A DNA stretch of 64,000 bases. Source: Fibrobacter sp. (GTDB lineage Bacteria > Fibrobacterota > Fibrobacteria > Fibrobacterales > Fibrobacteraceae). The notes under the pieces were generated by a model. The model was not told where the DNA came from, did not search any database, and worked only from the letters and a program-made list of their open reading frames with translations. Below, piece by piece: positions 35,470 through 44,873 of this stretch (position 1 is its first letter; each line of letters opens with the position of its first letter). The position numbers and the translations under genes are program-made. The DNA lies in NCBI GenBank assembly GCA_024398875.1, contig JAKSIJ010000001.1, positions 186,001 to 250,000 on the forward strand, read 5' to 3'.

Positions 35470-36357
35470 ATGGAATCTCTAGAGAAAGAAGCCCTATTGG
35501 CTCAAGATTATCTGTCCCGCATTTCTGAAGAAGCGGAACACAAGTTTGATGAATACCTCCCCTCTCCGAAGGACCGCCCCTGCCGTTTGCACGAGGCCAT
35601 GCGCTACTCCATGTTTGCTGGTGGAAAACGCCTCCGTCCGGCCTTGGTAAAGGCCACATTTGATTTGTTCAAGGGAAAGGGAGAATCTGTGTACCTGGCA
35701 ATGAGCGCCCTGGAAATGCTACACACCTTCAGCCTCATTCACGATGATTTACCCTGTGTGGATAACGACGACTACCGCCGCGGAAAGCTGACCAGCCACA
35801 AGCAATTTGGCGAAGCCACCGCTGTTATGGCCGGTGACGCCCTCTGCGTTTTGGCTTTTGAGCTCATGGGTAAAACCGGGAATGCGAAGGCCATTGAAGT
35901 CCTCGCCCACCTGCTGGGAACCTTCGGCATGATTGGCGGCGAAATGACCGACATCGAATGCGAAGGCAAGCCTGTAGACCTGGAAATCGTGGACTACATC
36001 CACTATCATAAGACCGCAGCCCTCATCGAAGCCGCTTTGAAAGTAGGCGCCCTCCTCGCCGGAGCCTCCGATAAGGAAATCGAGGCCATCCAGAACTACG
36101 GCCGCGCCATCGGACTCGCCTTCCAGATTGTGGACGACATTCTGGACATCGTCTCTACCACGGAGGAATTGGGCAAGGATGCCGGCTCCGACATTGAAAA
36201 AGGCAAAGCCACCTACCCCTCCATTCTCGGTTTGGAAAAATCCAGAGCACGGGCTATGGAACTCTACGAAGAATCCATCAAGGCTCTGGACGCTTTGGAA
36301 ATGGACACTAGCATTCTCCGCTCCATTGCCGCCTTCATCATTACGCGAGTGAAATAA
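35470..36357 (+). CDS. ispA: Polyprenyl diphosphate synthase (geranyl/farnesyl type)
   Basis: 295 residues from the ATG at 35470; a TTG three codons upstream is less likely. Both Asp-rich motifs of trans-prenyltransferases are present: DDLPCVDNDD (first, with the two-residue insertion of bacterial type II FPP synthases) and DDILD in GLAFQIVDDILDIV (second). GGKRLRP is the homoallylic substrate site. It condenses IPP with DMAPP/GPP to farnesyl diphosphate for undecaprenyl and quinone synthesis. It overlaps dxs by one base (TAATG), so the two isoprenoid genes are translationally coupled. Confidence 0.95.
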   Translation: MESLEKEALLAQDYLSRISEEAEHKFDEYLPSPKDRPCRLHEAMRYSMFAGGKRLRPALVKATFDLFKGKGESVYLAMSALEMLHTFSLIHDDLPCVDNDDYRRGKLTSHKQFGEATAVMAGDALCVLAFELMGKTGNAKAIEVLAHLLGTFGMIGGEMTDIECEGKPVDLEIVDYIHYHKTAALIEAALKVGALLAGASDKEIEAIQNYGRAIGLAFQIVDDILDIVSTTEELGKDAGSDIEKGKATYPSILGLEKSRARAMELYEESIKALDALEMDTSILRSIAAFIITRVK

Positions 36358-38225
36358 TGGAACTGAAAGACGTAAAGTCCCCCCAGGACATCAAGCACTG
36401 CTCCGTAGAGGAACTCTACCATCTGGCCTCCCAAGTCCGGGAAACCATCATCGGGCAGGTGTCTAAGCATGGGGGTCATCTGGCTTCTAGCCTTGGAGTG
36501 GTGGAACTCACCATCGCCCTCCATTACGTCTTCAACGCTCCCGAAGATAAGCTGGTTTGGGACGTGGGGCATCAGGCATACGTCCATAAGCTTTTGACGG
36601 GCCGGTACGATAGGTTCGGAACCCTCCGGCAGCAAGGCGGCATTTCCGGATTTTTAAAGCGGAACGAAAGCGAGTACGACTGCTTTGGTGCAGGACATGC
36701 CACCACGAGTATTTCTGCGGCTTTGGGCATGGCTGTCGCCCGGAATCATTTCTGCAAGAACAACAACGTGGTGGCCATCATCGGCGACGGCTCCATGACA
36801 GGCGGTATGGCCTACGAGGCCATCAACAACGCAGGCATTTCCAAGCAGAACATGACCATCATCTTGAACGACAACAAGATGAGCATCGCCCCCAACGTGG
36901 GCGGTTTCAGCAAGTACCTGAACCGCGTGATTTCGGACCCGGTGTACAACAAGATGCGCACGGATTTGGACCGCGTCATGCAACGCATTCCCGGCGTTCT
37001 GGGAAGCCGTTTCCGCGACCTGTTCCTCCAGGCGGAAAGTGCCGCGAAGAATGCCGTAAAGCCCGGACGTTTCTTTGAAGATTTGGGGCTGCGCTACTTT
37101 GGCCCCATTGATGGGCACGACATCAACGAACTCATCATGATTCTCGAGCGGGTGAAGAACCAGCCAGGGCCGTGCATTGTCCATGTGCTTACGGAAAAAG
37201 GCCGCGGTCTGGATGCCGCCGAGAAGAACCCCACCAAGTTCCATGGTTGCGGTCCCTTTGATCCAGAAAGCGGACTGCTTTTAACGCCAGGCAATACCAA
37301 TCCTTCCCTCACCAGCGTGTTTGGAAAGACTTTGCTGGAACTCGCCAAGAAGGACAAACGCATTATCGGGATTACGGCAGCCATGCCCACCGGTTGCGGC
37401 ATGGACATTGTAGCGAAGGAACTGCCCGACCGGGTGATTGACGTGGGCATCGCCGAAGAGCATGCGGTGACATTTGCTGCGGGCCTTGCCTGCGATGGCG
37501 TTGTGCCAGTGGTCTCCATCTACTCCTCCTTTATGCAGCGGGCCTATGACCAAATTGCCCACGACGTTGCCCTCCAGAACCTCCATGTAGTTTTCGTTTT
37601 GGACCGTGCAGGCCTTGTCGGCGCAGATGGCCCTACCCATCACGGCGTATTCGACCTGACATTCCTCAGGTCCATTCCCGGCATGACCATCATGGCGCCC
37701 TCCGATGAGAACGAACTGCGGGATATGCTGACTGCGGCCATCGACATGAAGGGTCCGGTGGCCATCCGCTATCCGAGAGGATCCGCCCTTGCAGCAGAAA
37801 TGGCGGCCCCTGCCGAAACCTTTGACGCAAAATCACCCAAGATTATCGAGGAAGGGAAAGGCATTCTCCTTCTGGGCGCTGGCTTCATGACAAACGAACT
37901 CAAGAAGACTTCCAGGATTCTGCAGGAGAAGGGATACAAGCCGACTCTGGTGGATGCCCGCTTTATCAAGCCCCTGGATACCGAATGCTATCGCTCGCTT
38001 TTTGAAAAGCACGATACCATTGTGACCCTGGAAGACAATACCCGCATTGGTGGCTACGGTTCCGCTGTCCTTGAACTTTTGACAGACCTTGGATACACGA
38101 ACAAAAAGCTCTTCCGCTTTGGCATTCCCGACCATTTTGTGGAACAGGGAAACATCCAAGACCTTTACAAGCTTTTAAAAATCGATGGTGAATCCATTGC
38201 AAATCAATTGATGGAAAAATTATGA
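36357..38225 (+). CDS. dxs: 1-deoxy-D-xylulose-5-phosphate synthase
   Basis: 622 residues, normal length. Thiamine-diphosphate motif GDGSMTGGMAYEAINNA with NDNKMSIAPNVG; transketolase core GIAEEHAVTFAAGLA and DRAGLVGADGPTHHG. It condenses pyruvate and glyceraldehyde-3-phosphate, the first step of the non-mevalonate isoprenoid path in the cytoplasm. Coupled to ispA upstream and overlapping the methyltransferase gene downstream by 4 bp (ATGA). Confidence 0.97.
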   Translation: MELKDVKSPQDIKHCSVEELYHLASQVRETIIGQVSKHGGHLASSLGVVELTIALHYVFNAPEDKLVWDVGHQAYVHKLLTGRYDRFGTLRQQGGISGFLKRNESEYDCFGAGHATTSISAALGMAVARNHFCKNNNVVAIIGDGSMTGGMAYEAINNAGISKQNMTIILNDNKMSIAPNVGGFSKYLNRVISDPVYNKMRTDLDRVMQRIPGVLGSRFRDLFLQAESAAKNAVKPGRFFEDLGLRYFGPIDGHDINELIMILERVKNQPGPCIVHVLTEKGRGLDAAEKNPTKFHGCGPFDPESGLLLTPGNTNPSLTSVFGKTLLELAKKDKRIIGITAAMPTGCGMDIVAKELPDRVIDVGIAEEHAVTFAAGLACDGVVPVVSIYSSFMQRAYDQIAHDVALQNLHVVFVLDRAGLVGADGPTHHGVFDLTFLRSIPGMTIMAPSDENELRDMLTAAIDMKGPVAIRYPRGSALAAEMAAPAETFDAKSPKIIEEGKGILLLGAGFMTNELKKTSRILQEKGYKPTLVDARFIKPLDTECYRSLFEKHDTIVTLEDNTRIGGYGSAVLELLTDLGYTNKKLFRFGIPDHFVEQGNIQDLYKLLKIDGESIANQLMEKL

Positions 38226-39505
38226 GTGAAGAAACAAAACGCACTGTGAAAATGACTCTGGACCGTAAGTTCGGTGTCAGCGAAAAGAGAGATGAACGTC
38301 ATCCTCGTGAAGAAAGAGAACGCCGTGAACGAGAAGCCCGTGATGGCGAAGCCCGCGGATTCCGCAAGGAAGGTCGCGATGACCGCGATGGAGATCGTCG
38401 TGGATTCCGTGATGGCGAACGCCGTAGTTTTAGAGACCGTCCTCGTGGTTTGAGAGAAGATGGAAGCCGCCGTGAAGAAGGCGACCGTCCCTTCAGCCGT
38501 GAACGCCGTCCGCGCCGCGACGGTAGCCGCTTTGGTGGTTTTGGAGGAAAAGGCCGCTTCGACCGCGATGGAAAGCGTCCCTTCCGCAGTTTCAATCCCG
38601 AGGATCACTCCCCCATTTTCCGCAAGCGTCCCGAGCAGAAGGAAGAAGTCAATGCCGACGAAACATTAGACGAAGCTGCTTTGGAAGCTCGAGCAGCGAA
38701 TATTGAAAAGAGCGAAGAACCCGCTTTCAATCCCCCTTGGTTCAAGAGGCTCCTCGCCCTCACTACCGAAAAAGGTCGCGAACGGGAAGGCCGCTTCCTT
38801 GGCGAAGGTGTGCATGTTGTGGAAGAACTTGTCCGCAAACATCGCGAAATCGTCATTGCCATCTATGTGGTGGAAGGCTTTGAAAATGAGGAACTCATCG
38901 AAGCCATCAATGATGCAGAAATTGCCCTCCATGTTCTTACTGCAGAACAGATGAAGCAGCTCTCTTCCACCATGACGCCTCAAGGTATCATCGCCCACTG
39001 CAACATCGCAAACACGAAGCCTGTTTACGATTCCAGTCGCAGTGTGCTCACCTTGGTGGATGCCGTTCAGGATCCCGGCAACTTGGGAACCCTCTTCCGC
39101 ACCAGCCTCGGATTCAATTCCAATGGCATGATTCTCGGTCGTGGCACCGTGAGCCCCTTCAATCCGAAAGTGGTGCGTGGCTCCTCGGGCACCTTCCTCC
39201 GTGTTCCTTTTGAATTCGACGTGGATCTCATCGACCACATCAACTTCCTTAGGAGCAAAGGCTACACCATCATCGCTACAGACCTTCACGCCAAGCAGAA
39301 CCTCAAGCAAATCGCAAGCCACAAACTGCGCAAGATGGCGTTCCTGGTGGGTAACGAAGGCGCCGGCACCAACCCGCACCTCATTGAACTCGCCGACGAA
39401 ACCGTGAAGATTCCTATGAGTAGCGAACTGGAAAGCCTCAACGTATCTGTGGCCCACGGCATTCTCTCTTACGAGGCCGCCCAAATTCAGGAAGAATTGA
39501 AGTAA
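38222..39505 (+). CDS. TrmH/SpoU-family RNA 2'-O-methyltransferase with Arg-rich N-terminal tail
   Basis: 427 residues. The C-terminal ~270 residues form a SpoU methyltransferase: a substrate-binding domain (LGEGVHVVEEL), then motif 1 LVDAVQDPGNLGTLFRTSLG, motif 2 FLVGNEGAG and motif 3 IPMSSELESLNVSVA. The first ~125 residues are an unusual disordered tail of repeated Arg-Asp, Arg-Glu and Arg-Gly-Phe units (RRGFRDGERRSFRDRPRG), with GGFGGKGRF near the end, reminiscent of RGG RNA-binding regions. The target (23S rRNA or tRNA) cannot be read. It lies in a housekeeping run between dxs and pyrF. Confidence 0.9.
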   Translation: MSEETKRTVKMTLDRKFGVSEKRDERHPREERERREREARDGEARGFRKEGRDDRDGDRRGFRDGERRSFRDRPRGLREDGSRREEGDRPFSRERRPRRDGSRFGGFGGKGRFDRDGKRPFRSFNPEDHSPIFRKRPEQKEEVNADETLDEAALEARAANIEKSEEPAFNPPWFKRLLALTTEKGREREGRFLGEGVHVVEELVRKHREIVIAIYVVEGFENEELIEAINDAEIALHVLTAEQMKQLSSTMTPQGIIAHCNIANTKPVYDSSRSVLTLVDAVQDPGNLGTLFRTSLGFNSNGMILGRGTVSPFNPKVVRGSSGTFLRVPFEFDVDLIDHINFLRSKGYTIIATDLHAKQNLKQIASHKLRKMAFLVGNEGAGTNPHLIELADETVKIPMSSELESLNVSVAHGILSYEAAQIQEELK

Positions 39506-39528
39506 GGAACAAAAGCAAGGTTTTTATC

Positions 39529-40413
39529 ATGACAAAATTTCACGATCGTCTGGAACAGCGGATTGAAAAATGTGGGAACCCCGTCTGCATGGGGATGGAC
39601 CCGGTATTGAAACTCATCCCTCTAGAAGGTTCCGCCGAAGATAAAATCAAGCGCTTCTACTCCGACATTTTGGAATGCTGCATCAAGCGTAATGTGCAGC
39701 CCGCTGTCGTAAAGCCAAACAGTGCCTACTATGAACGCATCAGCGTTCAGGCGCTCCTCGTGCTGCAAGAACTCATCGCCGACTACAAAAGCGCGGGCAT
39801 TCCCGTGATTCTGGATGCCAAGCGCGGAGATATCGGCAAATCTAGCGCCGCCTATGCAGACGCAGCCTTTGATGTTTATAAGGCAGATGCCGTAACCGTT
39901 TCCCCTTGGATGGGCGCTGATTCCGTCGGGCCCTTCATTCGTGAAGGTAGCGACAACGGAGCCTATGTGCTCCTCCGCACCAGCAACAAGGGCGCTCACG
40001 ATTTTCAGGATATGGACGTTGTCCGCAGCGACGACCCTCGGGACATCGCCAAGGCCTTCTATTCCGTAGCCGACAAGATTATGGAGTGGGATGCAGACCT
40101 TGGATTCCTGGGTGCAGTCGTAGGCGCAACCCATCCCGAAGAGCTGGAACAGATTACTGCTTATTGCGTGTCAAAGAAGCATGAAATTCCATTCCTCATT
40201 CCTGGAGTCTCCATTCCTGGAGTTCCCGGCGGGCAGGGCGGGGACGCAAAGACGGTGCTGAACGCCATCGCTAACGGTGGTGGCAAGCGGAAGTTCCATG
40301 TGCTGAACAGCAGTAGCGGCCTCAACTTCGCCTGGCAGCGGAACAACACTCCTGCGAACTTCGCAAACGATTGCGTTGACGCATTGGAACGCTTAGCGGA
40401 TAGCCTTCGATAA
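39529..40413 (+). CDS. pyrF: Orotidine 5'-phosphate decarboxylase, type 2
   Basis: 294 residues, the longer PyrF subfamily. Starts with GNPVCMGMDPVLKLIP; the catalytic Lys-Asp block is VILDAKRGDIGKSSAAYADA; then AVTVSPWMGADSVGPF and the phosphate-site region LIPGVSIPGVPGGQGGD. It decarboxylates OMP to UMP, the last step of de novo pyrimidine synthesis. It is 23 bp downstream of the methyltransferase and 11 bp upstream of the next gene. Confidence 0.96.
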   Translation: MTKFHDRLEQRIEKCGNPVCMGMDPVLKLIPLEGSAEDKIKRFYSDILECCIKRNVQPAVVKPNSAYYERISVQALLVLQELIADYKSAGIPVILDAKRGDIGKSSAAYADAAFDVYKADAVTVSPWMGADSVGPFIREGSDNGAYVLLRTSNKGAHDFQDMDVVRSDDPRDIAKAFYSVADKIMEWDADLGFLGAVVGATHPEELEQITAYCVSKKHEIPFLIPGVSIPGVPGGQGGDAKTVLNAIANGGGKRKFHVLNSSSGLNFAWQRNNTPANFANDCVDALERLADSLR

Positions 40414-40424
40414 GGAGACTTGCC

Positions 40425-41303
40425 TTGCGGTATTTAGCAGCCTTCATCCTTGCAGTTGCTCTTGTGGCGGTGGCTTTCCATTTTGCGAAGCCACTCCCTG
40501 GCAACAACTTCGATGAAAGCTTTTTGCCTAAGGCTTCCACGGTCCGTTATATCGCCGCTGGCAACGATGCCAGCGTTGCAGGTCTCTTCTGGATCAAAGG
40601 GCTTACCGAACTCGGCGAAAGCTACCTCACCGGCAAAGAATACGGCTATCTCGGCCATGTAGCCAATCTCTCCACCAGTCTGGATACGCTCTTCTACACG
40701 CCCTATTATTTTGTTGGCGGCGTAGTTCCCATCGGAGCACCAGACACGTCAGACTTTGTGGTGCTCCGTCGCGGGCATAAAGTGTTCCCCGATGATTGGA
40801 AACTGGCACTCTATTTTGCACTGCGTTTGGCAAAAGGACCCTATCCTAATAAATCCGAAGCCGCCAGTGTGATGCGGCCCTATTTTGATAGTCCGGACAC
40901 CACCATTCCTAACCACATCCGTACCATCCACAGAACCTTTGAATTAGACACCATGCAGACGGAAATTGCCCTAGAAGCCGTCATCAGCGATGTGCTGAAT
41001 CCCAGGTTCAAGAAGTTCCGTAGCAGTTTCTACCATAAGACCTACAGGCTTCTAGGATATCGGGACATGCTCACCAAAGACAATGCTGAAGCAAAGAATG
41101 TTTACAGCAAGATTGAAGCTATCATCAACGCCATGGCCGATGGGAAAATCCATCCAGCAATCGCCTACCGCGAACTTCTCAGCATGAAGAGAGAAGAACA
41201 ATCTGCCCCGGCTACAGAAAACGCAAGCACGATTGCGGCAGATTCTACTGCAACTTCAACCGCCGCAGATTCAACTACGGCCGACTCCACCACAAAACAA
41301 TAG
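40425..41303 (+). CDS. Membrane-anchored hypothetical with Thr/Ser/Ala tail
   Basis: 292 residues from a TTG at 40425 preceded by AAGGAG at about seven bases. One N-terminal helix (about 3-20), then a helical domain beginning AAGNDASVAGLFWIKGLTEL and likely TPR-like (YKKLDTLFYTPYYFVGG type packing). The last ~35 residues are low-complexity (ADSTATSTAADSTTADSTT). No family recognised. It is probably the last gene of the ispA-dxs-pyrF run. Confidence 0.68.
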   Translation: MRYLAAFILAVALVAVAFHFAKPLPGNNFDESFLPKASTVRYIAAGNDASVAGLFWIKGLTELGESYLTGKEYGYLGHVANLSTSLDTLFYTPYYFVGGVVPIGAPDTSDFVVLRRGHKVFPDDWKLALYFALRLAKGPYPNKSEAASVMRPYFDSPDTTIPNHIRTIHRTFELDTMQTEIALEAVISDVLNPRFKKFRSSFYHKTYRLLGYRDMLTKDNAEAKNVYSKIEAIINAMADGKIHPAIAYRELLSMKREEQSAPATENASTIAADSTATSTAADSTTADSTTKQ

Positions 41304-41308
41304 CTGAA

Positions 41309-42076
41309 TTATTCTTCACAGCGCTTTGAATTGTTCGGAAGTCCCATCAATTCAAACGCATTCTTGCAGCGGAGCTTCATATCCGCTTTTTCTTTTTCAG
41401 AAACACCCTTCAACTGGGAACGATAATAGAGAATCGTCGCCGTCATGTAGGATTTATTCGCCTGAATGGACTTCTTCGAGGCTTCTTGATACAAGGAGTC
41501 CGCCTCGCCATTCTTAGACAAGTCGGCAATACGAGCCGCCGTATAGGCATAGAAACCGCCTTCCTTATCCAGCGCCTTCCCTACCCGCTTCAAATATTCA
41601 TCCGCATCATCCGCATCTCGCGCGCCTGCGGCAGCAATGGCGCACTCCGAATAGAAGGCTCCCTGCAGAGGCTCATCCATTTTTTTCAATACGGATTCAT
41701 CTACGCCACCGCAAAGCTTTGCACCTGCGCTATAATCTTCCCGTGCATTGGCCAAAGCCACTTTGGAGCGAGTCAGCATTACCTGGGAGGATTCATCCAG
41801 CGCCTCTTTCCGAACCAGCGAGAGAAGAGAATCCGCAAAATCAAAATCCAGACTCATGGTGCGGATTTGCGCCATACCCATCAGCACGCGGGCTTCTGCA
41901 AGCAAGTCTGCTTCCTTGCGGCTAGCCAAGAGGGCGCGTTCCAGTTGGCCGTTAGCCTTAGCAAATTTTCCATTCTCCAGAGACATTTGCGCACGATAAG
42001 CCAGCACAGCAGATTCGGAAGCAGAAGCCCAAGAAGCCAGACCAAACAAAGCAATGGCGAAGAGGCGTTTTACCAT
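41309..42076 (-). CDS. Exported TPR-like protein of unknown function
   Basis: 255 residues from the ATG at 42076, overlapping the end of the MCE gene by 7 bp. Signal peptide MVKRLFAIALFGLASWASAS. The mature part is helical with repeats such as AVLAYRAQMSLENGKFAKAN and AYTAARIADLSKNGEADSLY that look like TPRs, plus three Cys. Coupling to the MCE gene suggests a shared envelope job. Confidence 0.68.
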   Translation of the reverse strand: MVKRLFAIALFGLASWASASESAVLAYRAQMSLENGKFAKANGQLERALLASRKEADLLAEARVLMGMAQIRTMSLDFDFADSLLSLVRKEALDESSQVMLTRSKVALANAREDYSAGAKLCGGVDESVLKKMDEPLQGAFYSECAIAAAGARDADDADEYLKRVGKALDKEGGFYAYTAARIADLSKNGEADSLYQEASKKSIQANKSYMTATILYYRSQLKGVSEKEKADMKLRCKNAFELMGLPNNSKRCEE

Positions 42077-43062
42077 AGCGTCTCCACCATATAAGGCACG
42101 GAATCCTTCTTCGGCATATTCCGACGAACAATCCACATGTTGGAAATTCCGGCCATCAGATCATCCGCATTCTGAAGCGTCTGCTCCGTGCTTTCCATAA
42201 AGTCGGAAAGACCCGCAGAGACTTGCCCAAAATCTTGAACTAGGCCATCCACTTTGCCTACCGTATTTTCTAAACTGCCCATAAGACCATCCACCTTCTG
42301 CGGTAGCGGCTTCAGTTCCGTCAACATGGAAGACACATCATCGGCAATACCATCCACCTTGCCCAGCAGCGGCGGAACCGCACCCTTAAGCGTATCCAGA
42401 AGGTCGGAAGTTTTGTGCAAAGCATTGCTGCCTTCAAGAGTAATGTCGTCCAAACGGGTGAGCTGGCGATTCAGGTTGTCGTACAACTGGCGAGAACCGA
42501 ATATGGCACCAATGGTGGTTCCCGTATCCCGCGCCATAGACACCAAAGTATCAGCAGCATCAATAAGCTCATTCACGCGGCCAAGGAGTTCATTCGCCGT
42601 TTCCAGCACCGTTTCAATATCCTGGGCCTTACCTGGCGGCAAAAATTCTCCATCTTGCAAAATACGGCCCTTACCGCGACGCACGTCAATGTTAATCACA
42701 CGTGCAGAAATAACGTTCTGGTCGCGAATGGCAAACACCTCGGCGCTATCCGTAATCCAATGCTGGTATTCCTTGCGAATGGAAAACTCCATATGCACAC
42801 CATGACCATCAGACTCTATTTCCATTCCAGAAATCTGCCCCACATCCACACCGCTAATCTGCACACGGGTGCCCGGACGAAGTCCCAACGCCTTCTCAAA
42901 AGTACTATGAAGGGTATATTCTTCCACGCCAATCATGCCACTGGAGAAGAGCTTCGTGTAAAAAACCAGCCCAAAAATCATGACGGCAACAGTGAAGAAT
43001 ACGCCGACCAAAAGGCCGGACACTTCCATCCAGTTAATCTGTTTCATTGGCTTTATCGCCAT
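42070..43062 (-). CDS. MlaD/MCE-domain lipid-transport protein
   Basis: About 330 residues; start at 43062 (GGGA just upstream) or 43047. One N-terminal helix (SGLLVGVFFTVAVMIFGLVF), then an MCE domain with GLRPGTRVQISGVDVGQISG, then long amphipathic helices (about 160-310) typical of MCE proteins that build a hydrophobic tunnel across the periplasm. MCE proteins bind phospholipids for inner-outer-membrane traffic. No MlaE permease or MlaF ATPase gene is adjacent, so partners must be elsewhere. Confidence 0.88.
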   Translation of the reverse strand: MAIKPMKQINWMEVSGLLVGVFFTVAVMIFGLVFYTKLFSSGMIGVEEYTLHSTFEKALGLRPGTRVQISGVDVGQISGMEIESDGHGVHMEFSIRKEYQHWITDSAEVFAIRDQNVISARVINIDVRRGKGRILQDGEFLPPGKAQDIETVLETANELLGRVNELIDAADTLVSMARDTGTTIGAIFGSRQLYDNLNRQLTRLDDITLEGSNALHKTSDLLDTLKGAVPPLLGKVDGIADDVSSMLTELKPLPQKVDGLMGSLENTVGKVDGLVQDFGQVSAGLSDFMESTEQTLQNADDLMAGISNMWIVRRNMPKKDSVPYMVETLW

Positions 43063-43128
43063 ATTCCCAAATATACAAATAAATCGCGCCACACCTTTGC
43101 TATTTTAGAGAGCGAAAGGACACTCATT

Positions 43129-44406
43129 ATGGATTTTCTCGATTTTTTGAACCATTCCGTTTCTCCCTACCACACCGTAAACGAACTCAAGCAAGCTTTT
43201 ACCGCCCATGGATTTATTGGGTTGGCAGCGGACGTCGGAGAAAAACCTCTGGCAGGTGCCGCCTACTTTTTTGAGCGGAGTGGCGCCCTCATCGCGCTCC
43301 GCATGCCCACTAAGCCCTCTCAGGATTCCAAGTTTCGCATCGCTCTTGCTCACACGGATTTTCCGACATTAAAAATCGCACCAAATCCCGATGGAAATGC
43401 CGCCGGCATCAAGACGCTCCACTCCGAAATCTACGGCTCGCCCTTATTCACCAGCTGGCTGGACCGGGACTTGGGATACGCAGGCATCCTCGCCGTAGAA
43501 AAAGAGGGAAAGATTCAGCAAAAACTCGTTCGTGGAGAAAAGCTGTTCCGCATTCCACAGTTGGCAATCCACCTGAATCGCGGCGTCAATCAGGATGGTT
43601 TGAAAGTAGACCCGCAAAAGGATTTGAACGCCTTGTGGACCGCCGACGCAACATCTTCCGCAAGCGGCTCCTTTGTAGAAGCACTGCAGCAATTCGTCGC
43701 AAAGGATGAAAAGCTCCTGGATTTCGACATCCAGCTATTTGATGCACAGCCCGCAACCTTCGGCGGTTTCCATGACGAATGGATTTATTCCGGAAGGCTG
43801 GACAACCTCAGTAGCTGCCACGCCATCGCAGAGGCAATGCTCGCCGCAAAGCCCGCAGAAAAAGATTTTCAAGTTGCCTGTTTCTTCAACAACGAAGAAG
43901 TAGGTAGCGTTTCTCGGGAAGGCGCCTCCGGCAATTTCCTCCGCGCCGTACTGGAGTACGTCTGGAGTGCGACGCAGGCATCGCCCGAAACGGCAAGCTA
44001 CACGCTTGCATTCGCGCTGGAAAAATCTCTCGCGTTTTCCATCGACATGGCCCACGCAGAACATCCGAACCATCCGGAAAAGCACGACGCAAATCACGCC
44101 CCCATTCTCGGCGGTGGCATCGTCCTCAAGGCCAACGCCCAGAAGCGTTACGCCAGCGATGTGATGTCATCTGCAAAATTAAGACAGCTCTGCGAAAAGG
44201 CTGGGACCTCACTGCAGGTGTTCATCAGTCGAAACGACATGCCCTGCGGTTCTACCGTAGGCCCAGCCATTTCGGCCAGTCTCGGAATCCCTACCGTGGA
44301 CATCGGGGAGCCCATGCTCAGCATGCATAGCATCCGGGAAATGACCGCAACAAAAGACCACCAGGATATGATCCAGGTGGTGAAAGCTTTGTATAATTTT
44401 TTCTAA
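43129..44406 (+). CDS. apeB: M18-family aminopeptidase (aspartyl aminopeptidase type)
   Basis: 425 residues from the ATG at 43129; the frame is open far upstream but that stretch lies antisense to the MCE gene. Zinc-site motifs: His75 in AHTDFP, SGRLDNLSSC (bridging Asp), FFNNEEVGS (catalytic Glu pair), DMAHAEHPN, and the last His in LSMHSIRE. It is a cytosolic dinuclear-zinc aminopeptidase, probably removing N-terminal acidic residues. GtrA follows within 14 bp. Confidence 0.92.
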   Translation: MDFLDFLNHSVSPYHTVNELKQAFTAHGFIGLAADVGEKPLAGAAYFFERSGALIALRMPTKPSQDSKFRIALAHTDFPTLKIAPNPDGNAAGIKTLHSEIYGSPLFTSWLDRDLGYAGILAVEKEGKIQQKLVRGEKLFRIPQLAIHLNRGVNQDGLKVDPQKDLNALWTADATSSASGSFVEALQQFVAKDEKLLDFDIQLFDAQPATFGGFHDEWIYSGRLDNLSSCHAIAEAMLAAKPAEKDFQVACFFNNEEVGSVSREGASGNFLRAVLEYVWSATQASPETASYTLAFALEKSLAFSIDMAHAEHPNHPEKHDANHAPILGGGIVLKANAQKRYASDVMSSAKLRQLCEKAGTSLQVFISRNDMPCGSTVGPAISASLGIPTVDIGEPMLSMHSIREMTATKDHQDMIQVVKALYNFF

Positions 44407-44419
44407 TTTGGCTTACGTT

Positions 44420-44872
44420 ATGCTCCGTCGCATTAAAGACAAAATCATTGAAAAATTGCACTCTCCGCAATTGATGGGTCAATTTATAAGATACCTCTTC
44501 ACAGGTGGTTTTGCCTTTTTAGTAGACTTCGGCCTGTTTGCTCTATTTTTATACGTATTTGAATGGCACTATCTTCTGGCCAATCTCGCTGGCTTGCTTG
44601 GCGGATTGGCTGTAAATTACTACATCAGCATCATTTGGGTTTTTGCCAAATGCAATCATAATGTGAAAAACAAATTTGCCGAAATCGCCATATTCTCATT
44701 AATTGGGTTTGCCGGTGTTGGCCTCAATCAATTAGCGATGTACATCTTTGTAGACTACCTGCAAATTATGGAAATGATTTCCAAAATGGTTGCAGCAGTT
44801 ATCGTATTAATTTGGAATTTTGCCATACGAAAAATTCTGCTATTTCGTGGAAAACAAAAAGAGGATGCCTAA
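44420..44872 (+). CDS. GtrA-family membrane protein
   Basis: 150 residues from ATG 44420 (a TTG at 44408 would add four). Four transmembrane helices with the GtrA pattern: [38 protein letters not shown], and the final FAIRKILLF. GtrA proteins are thought to move polyprenyl-phosphate sugars across the inner membrane for O-antigen or cell-wall decoration. The next gene starts two bases past its stop, and the third gene of the set is a GT-C transferase that could use such a donor. Confidence 0.88.
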   Translation: MLRRIKDKIIEKLHSPQLMGQFIRYLFTGGFAFLVDFGLFALFLYVFEWHYLLANLAGLLGGLAVNYYISIIWVFAKCNHNVKNKFAEIAIFSLIGFAGVGLNQLAMYIFVDYLQIMEMISKMVAAVIVLIWNFAIRKILLFRGKQKEDA

Positions 44873-44873
44873 T

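Noticed and set aside
42070..43062. Full Mla lipid-transport operon
   Set aside because: Only the MCE protein is present; the ABC pair at 28044-29748 is of the ABC-2 type and not MlaE/MlaF.
42415..43128. 5' extension of the M18 aminopeptidase frame by 238 codons
   Set aside because: The extension is antisense to the MCE gene; the family's normal N-terminus begins at the ATG at 43129.
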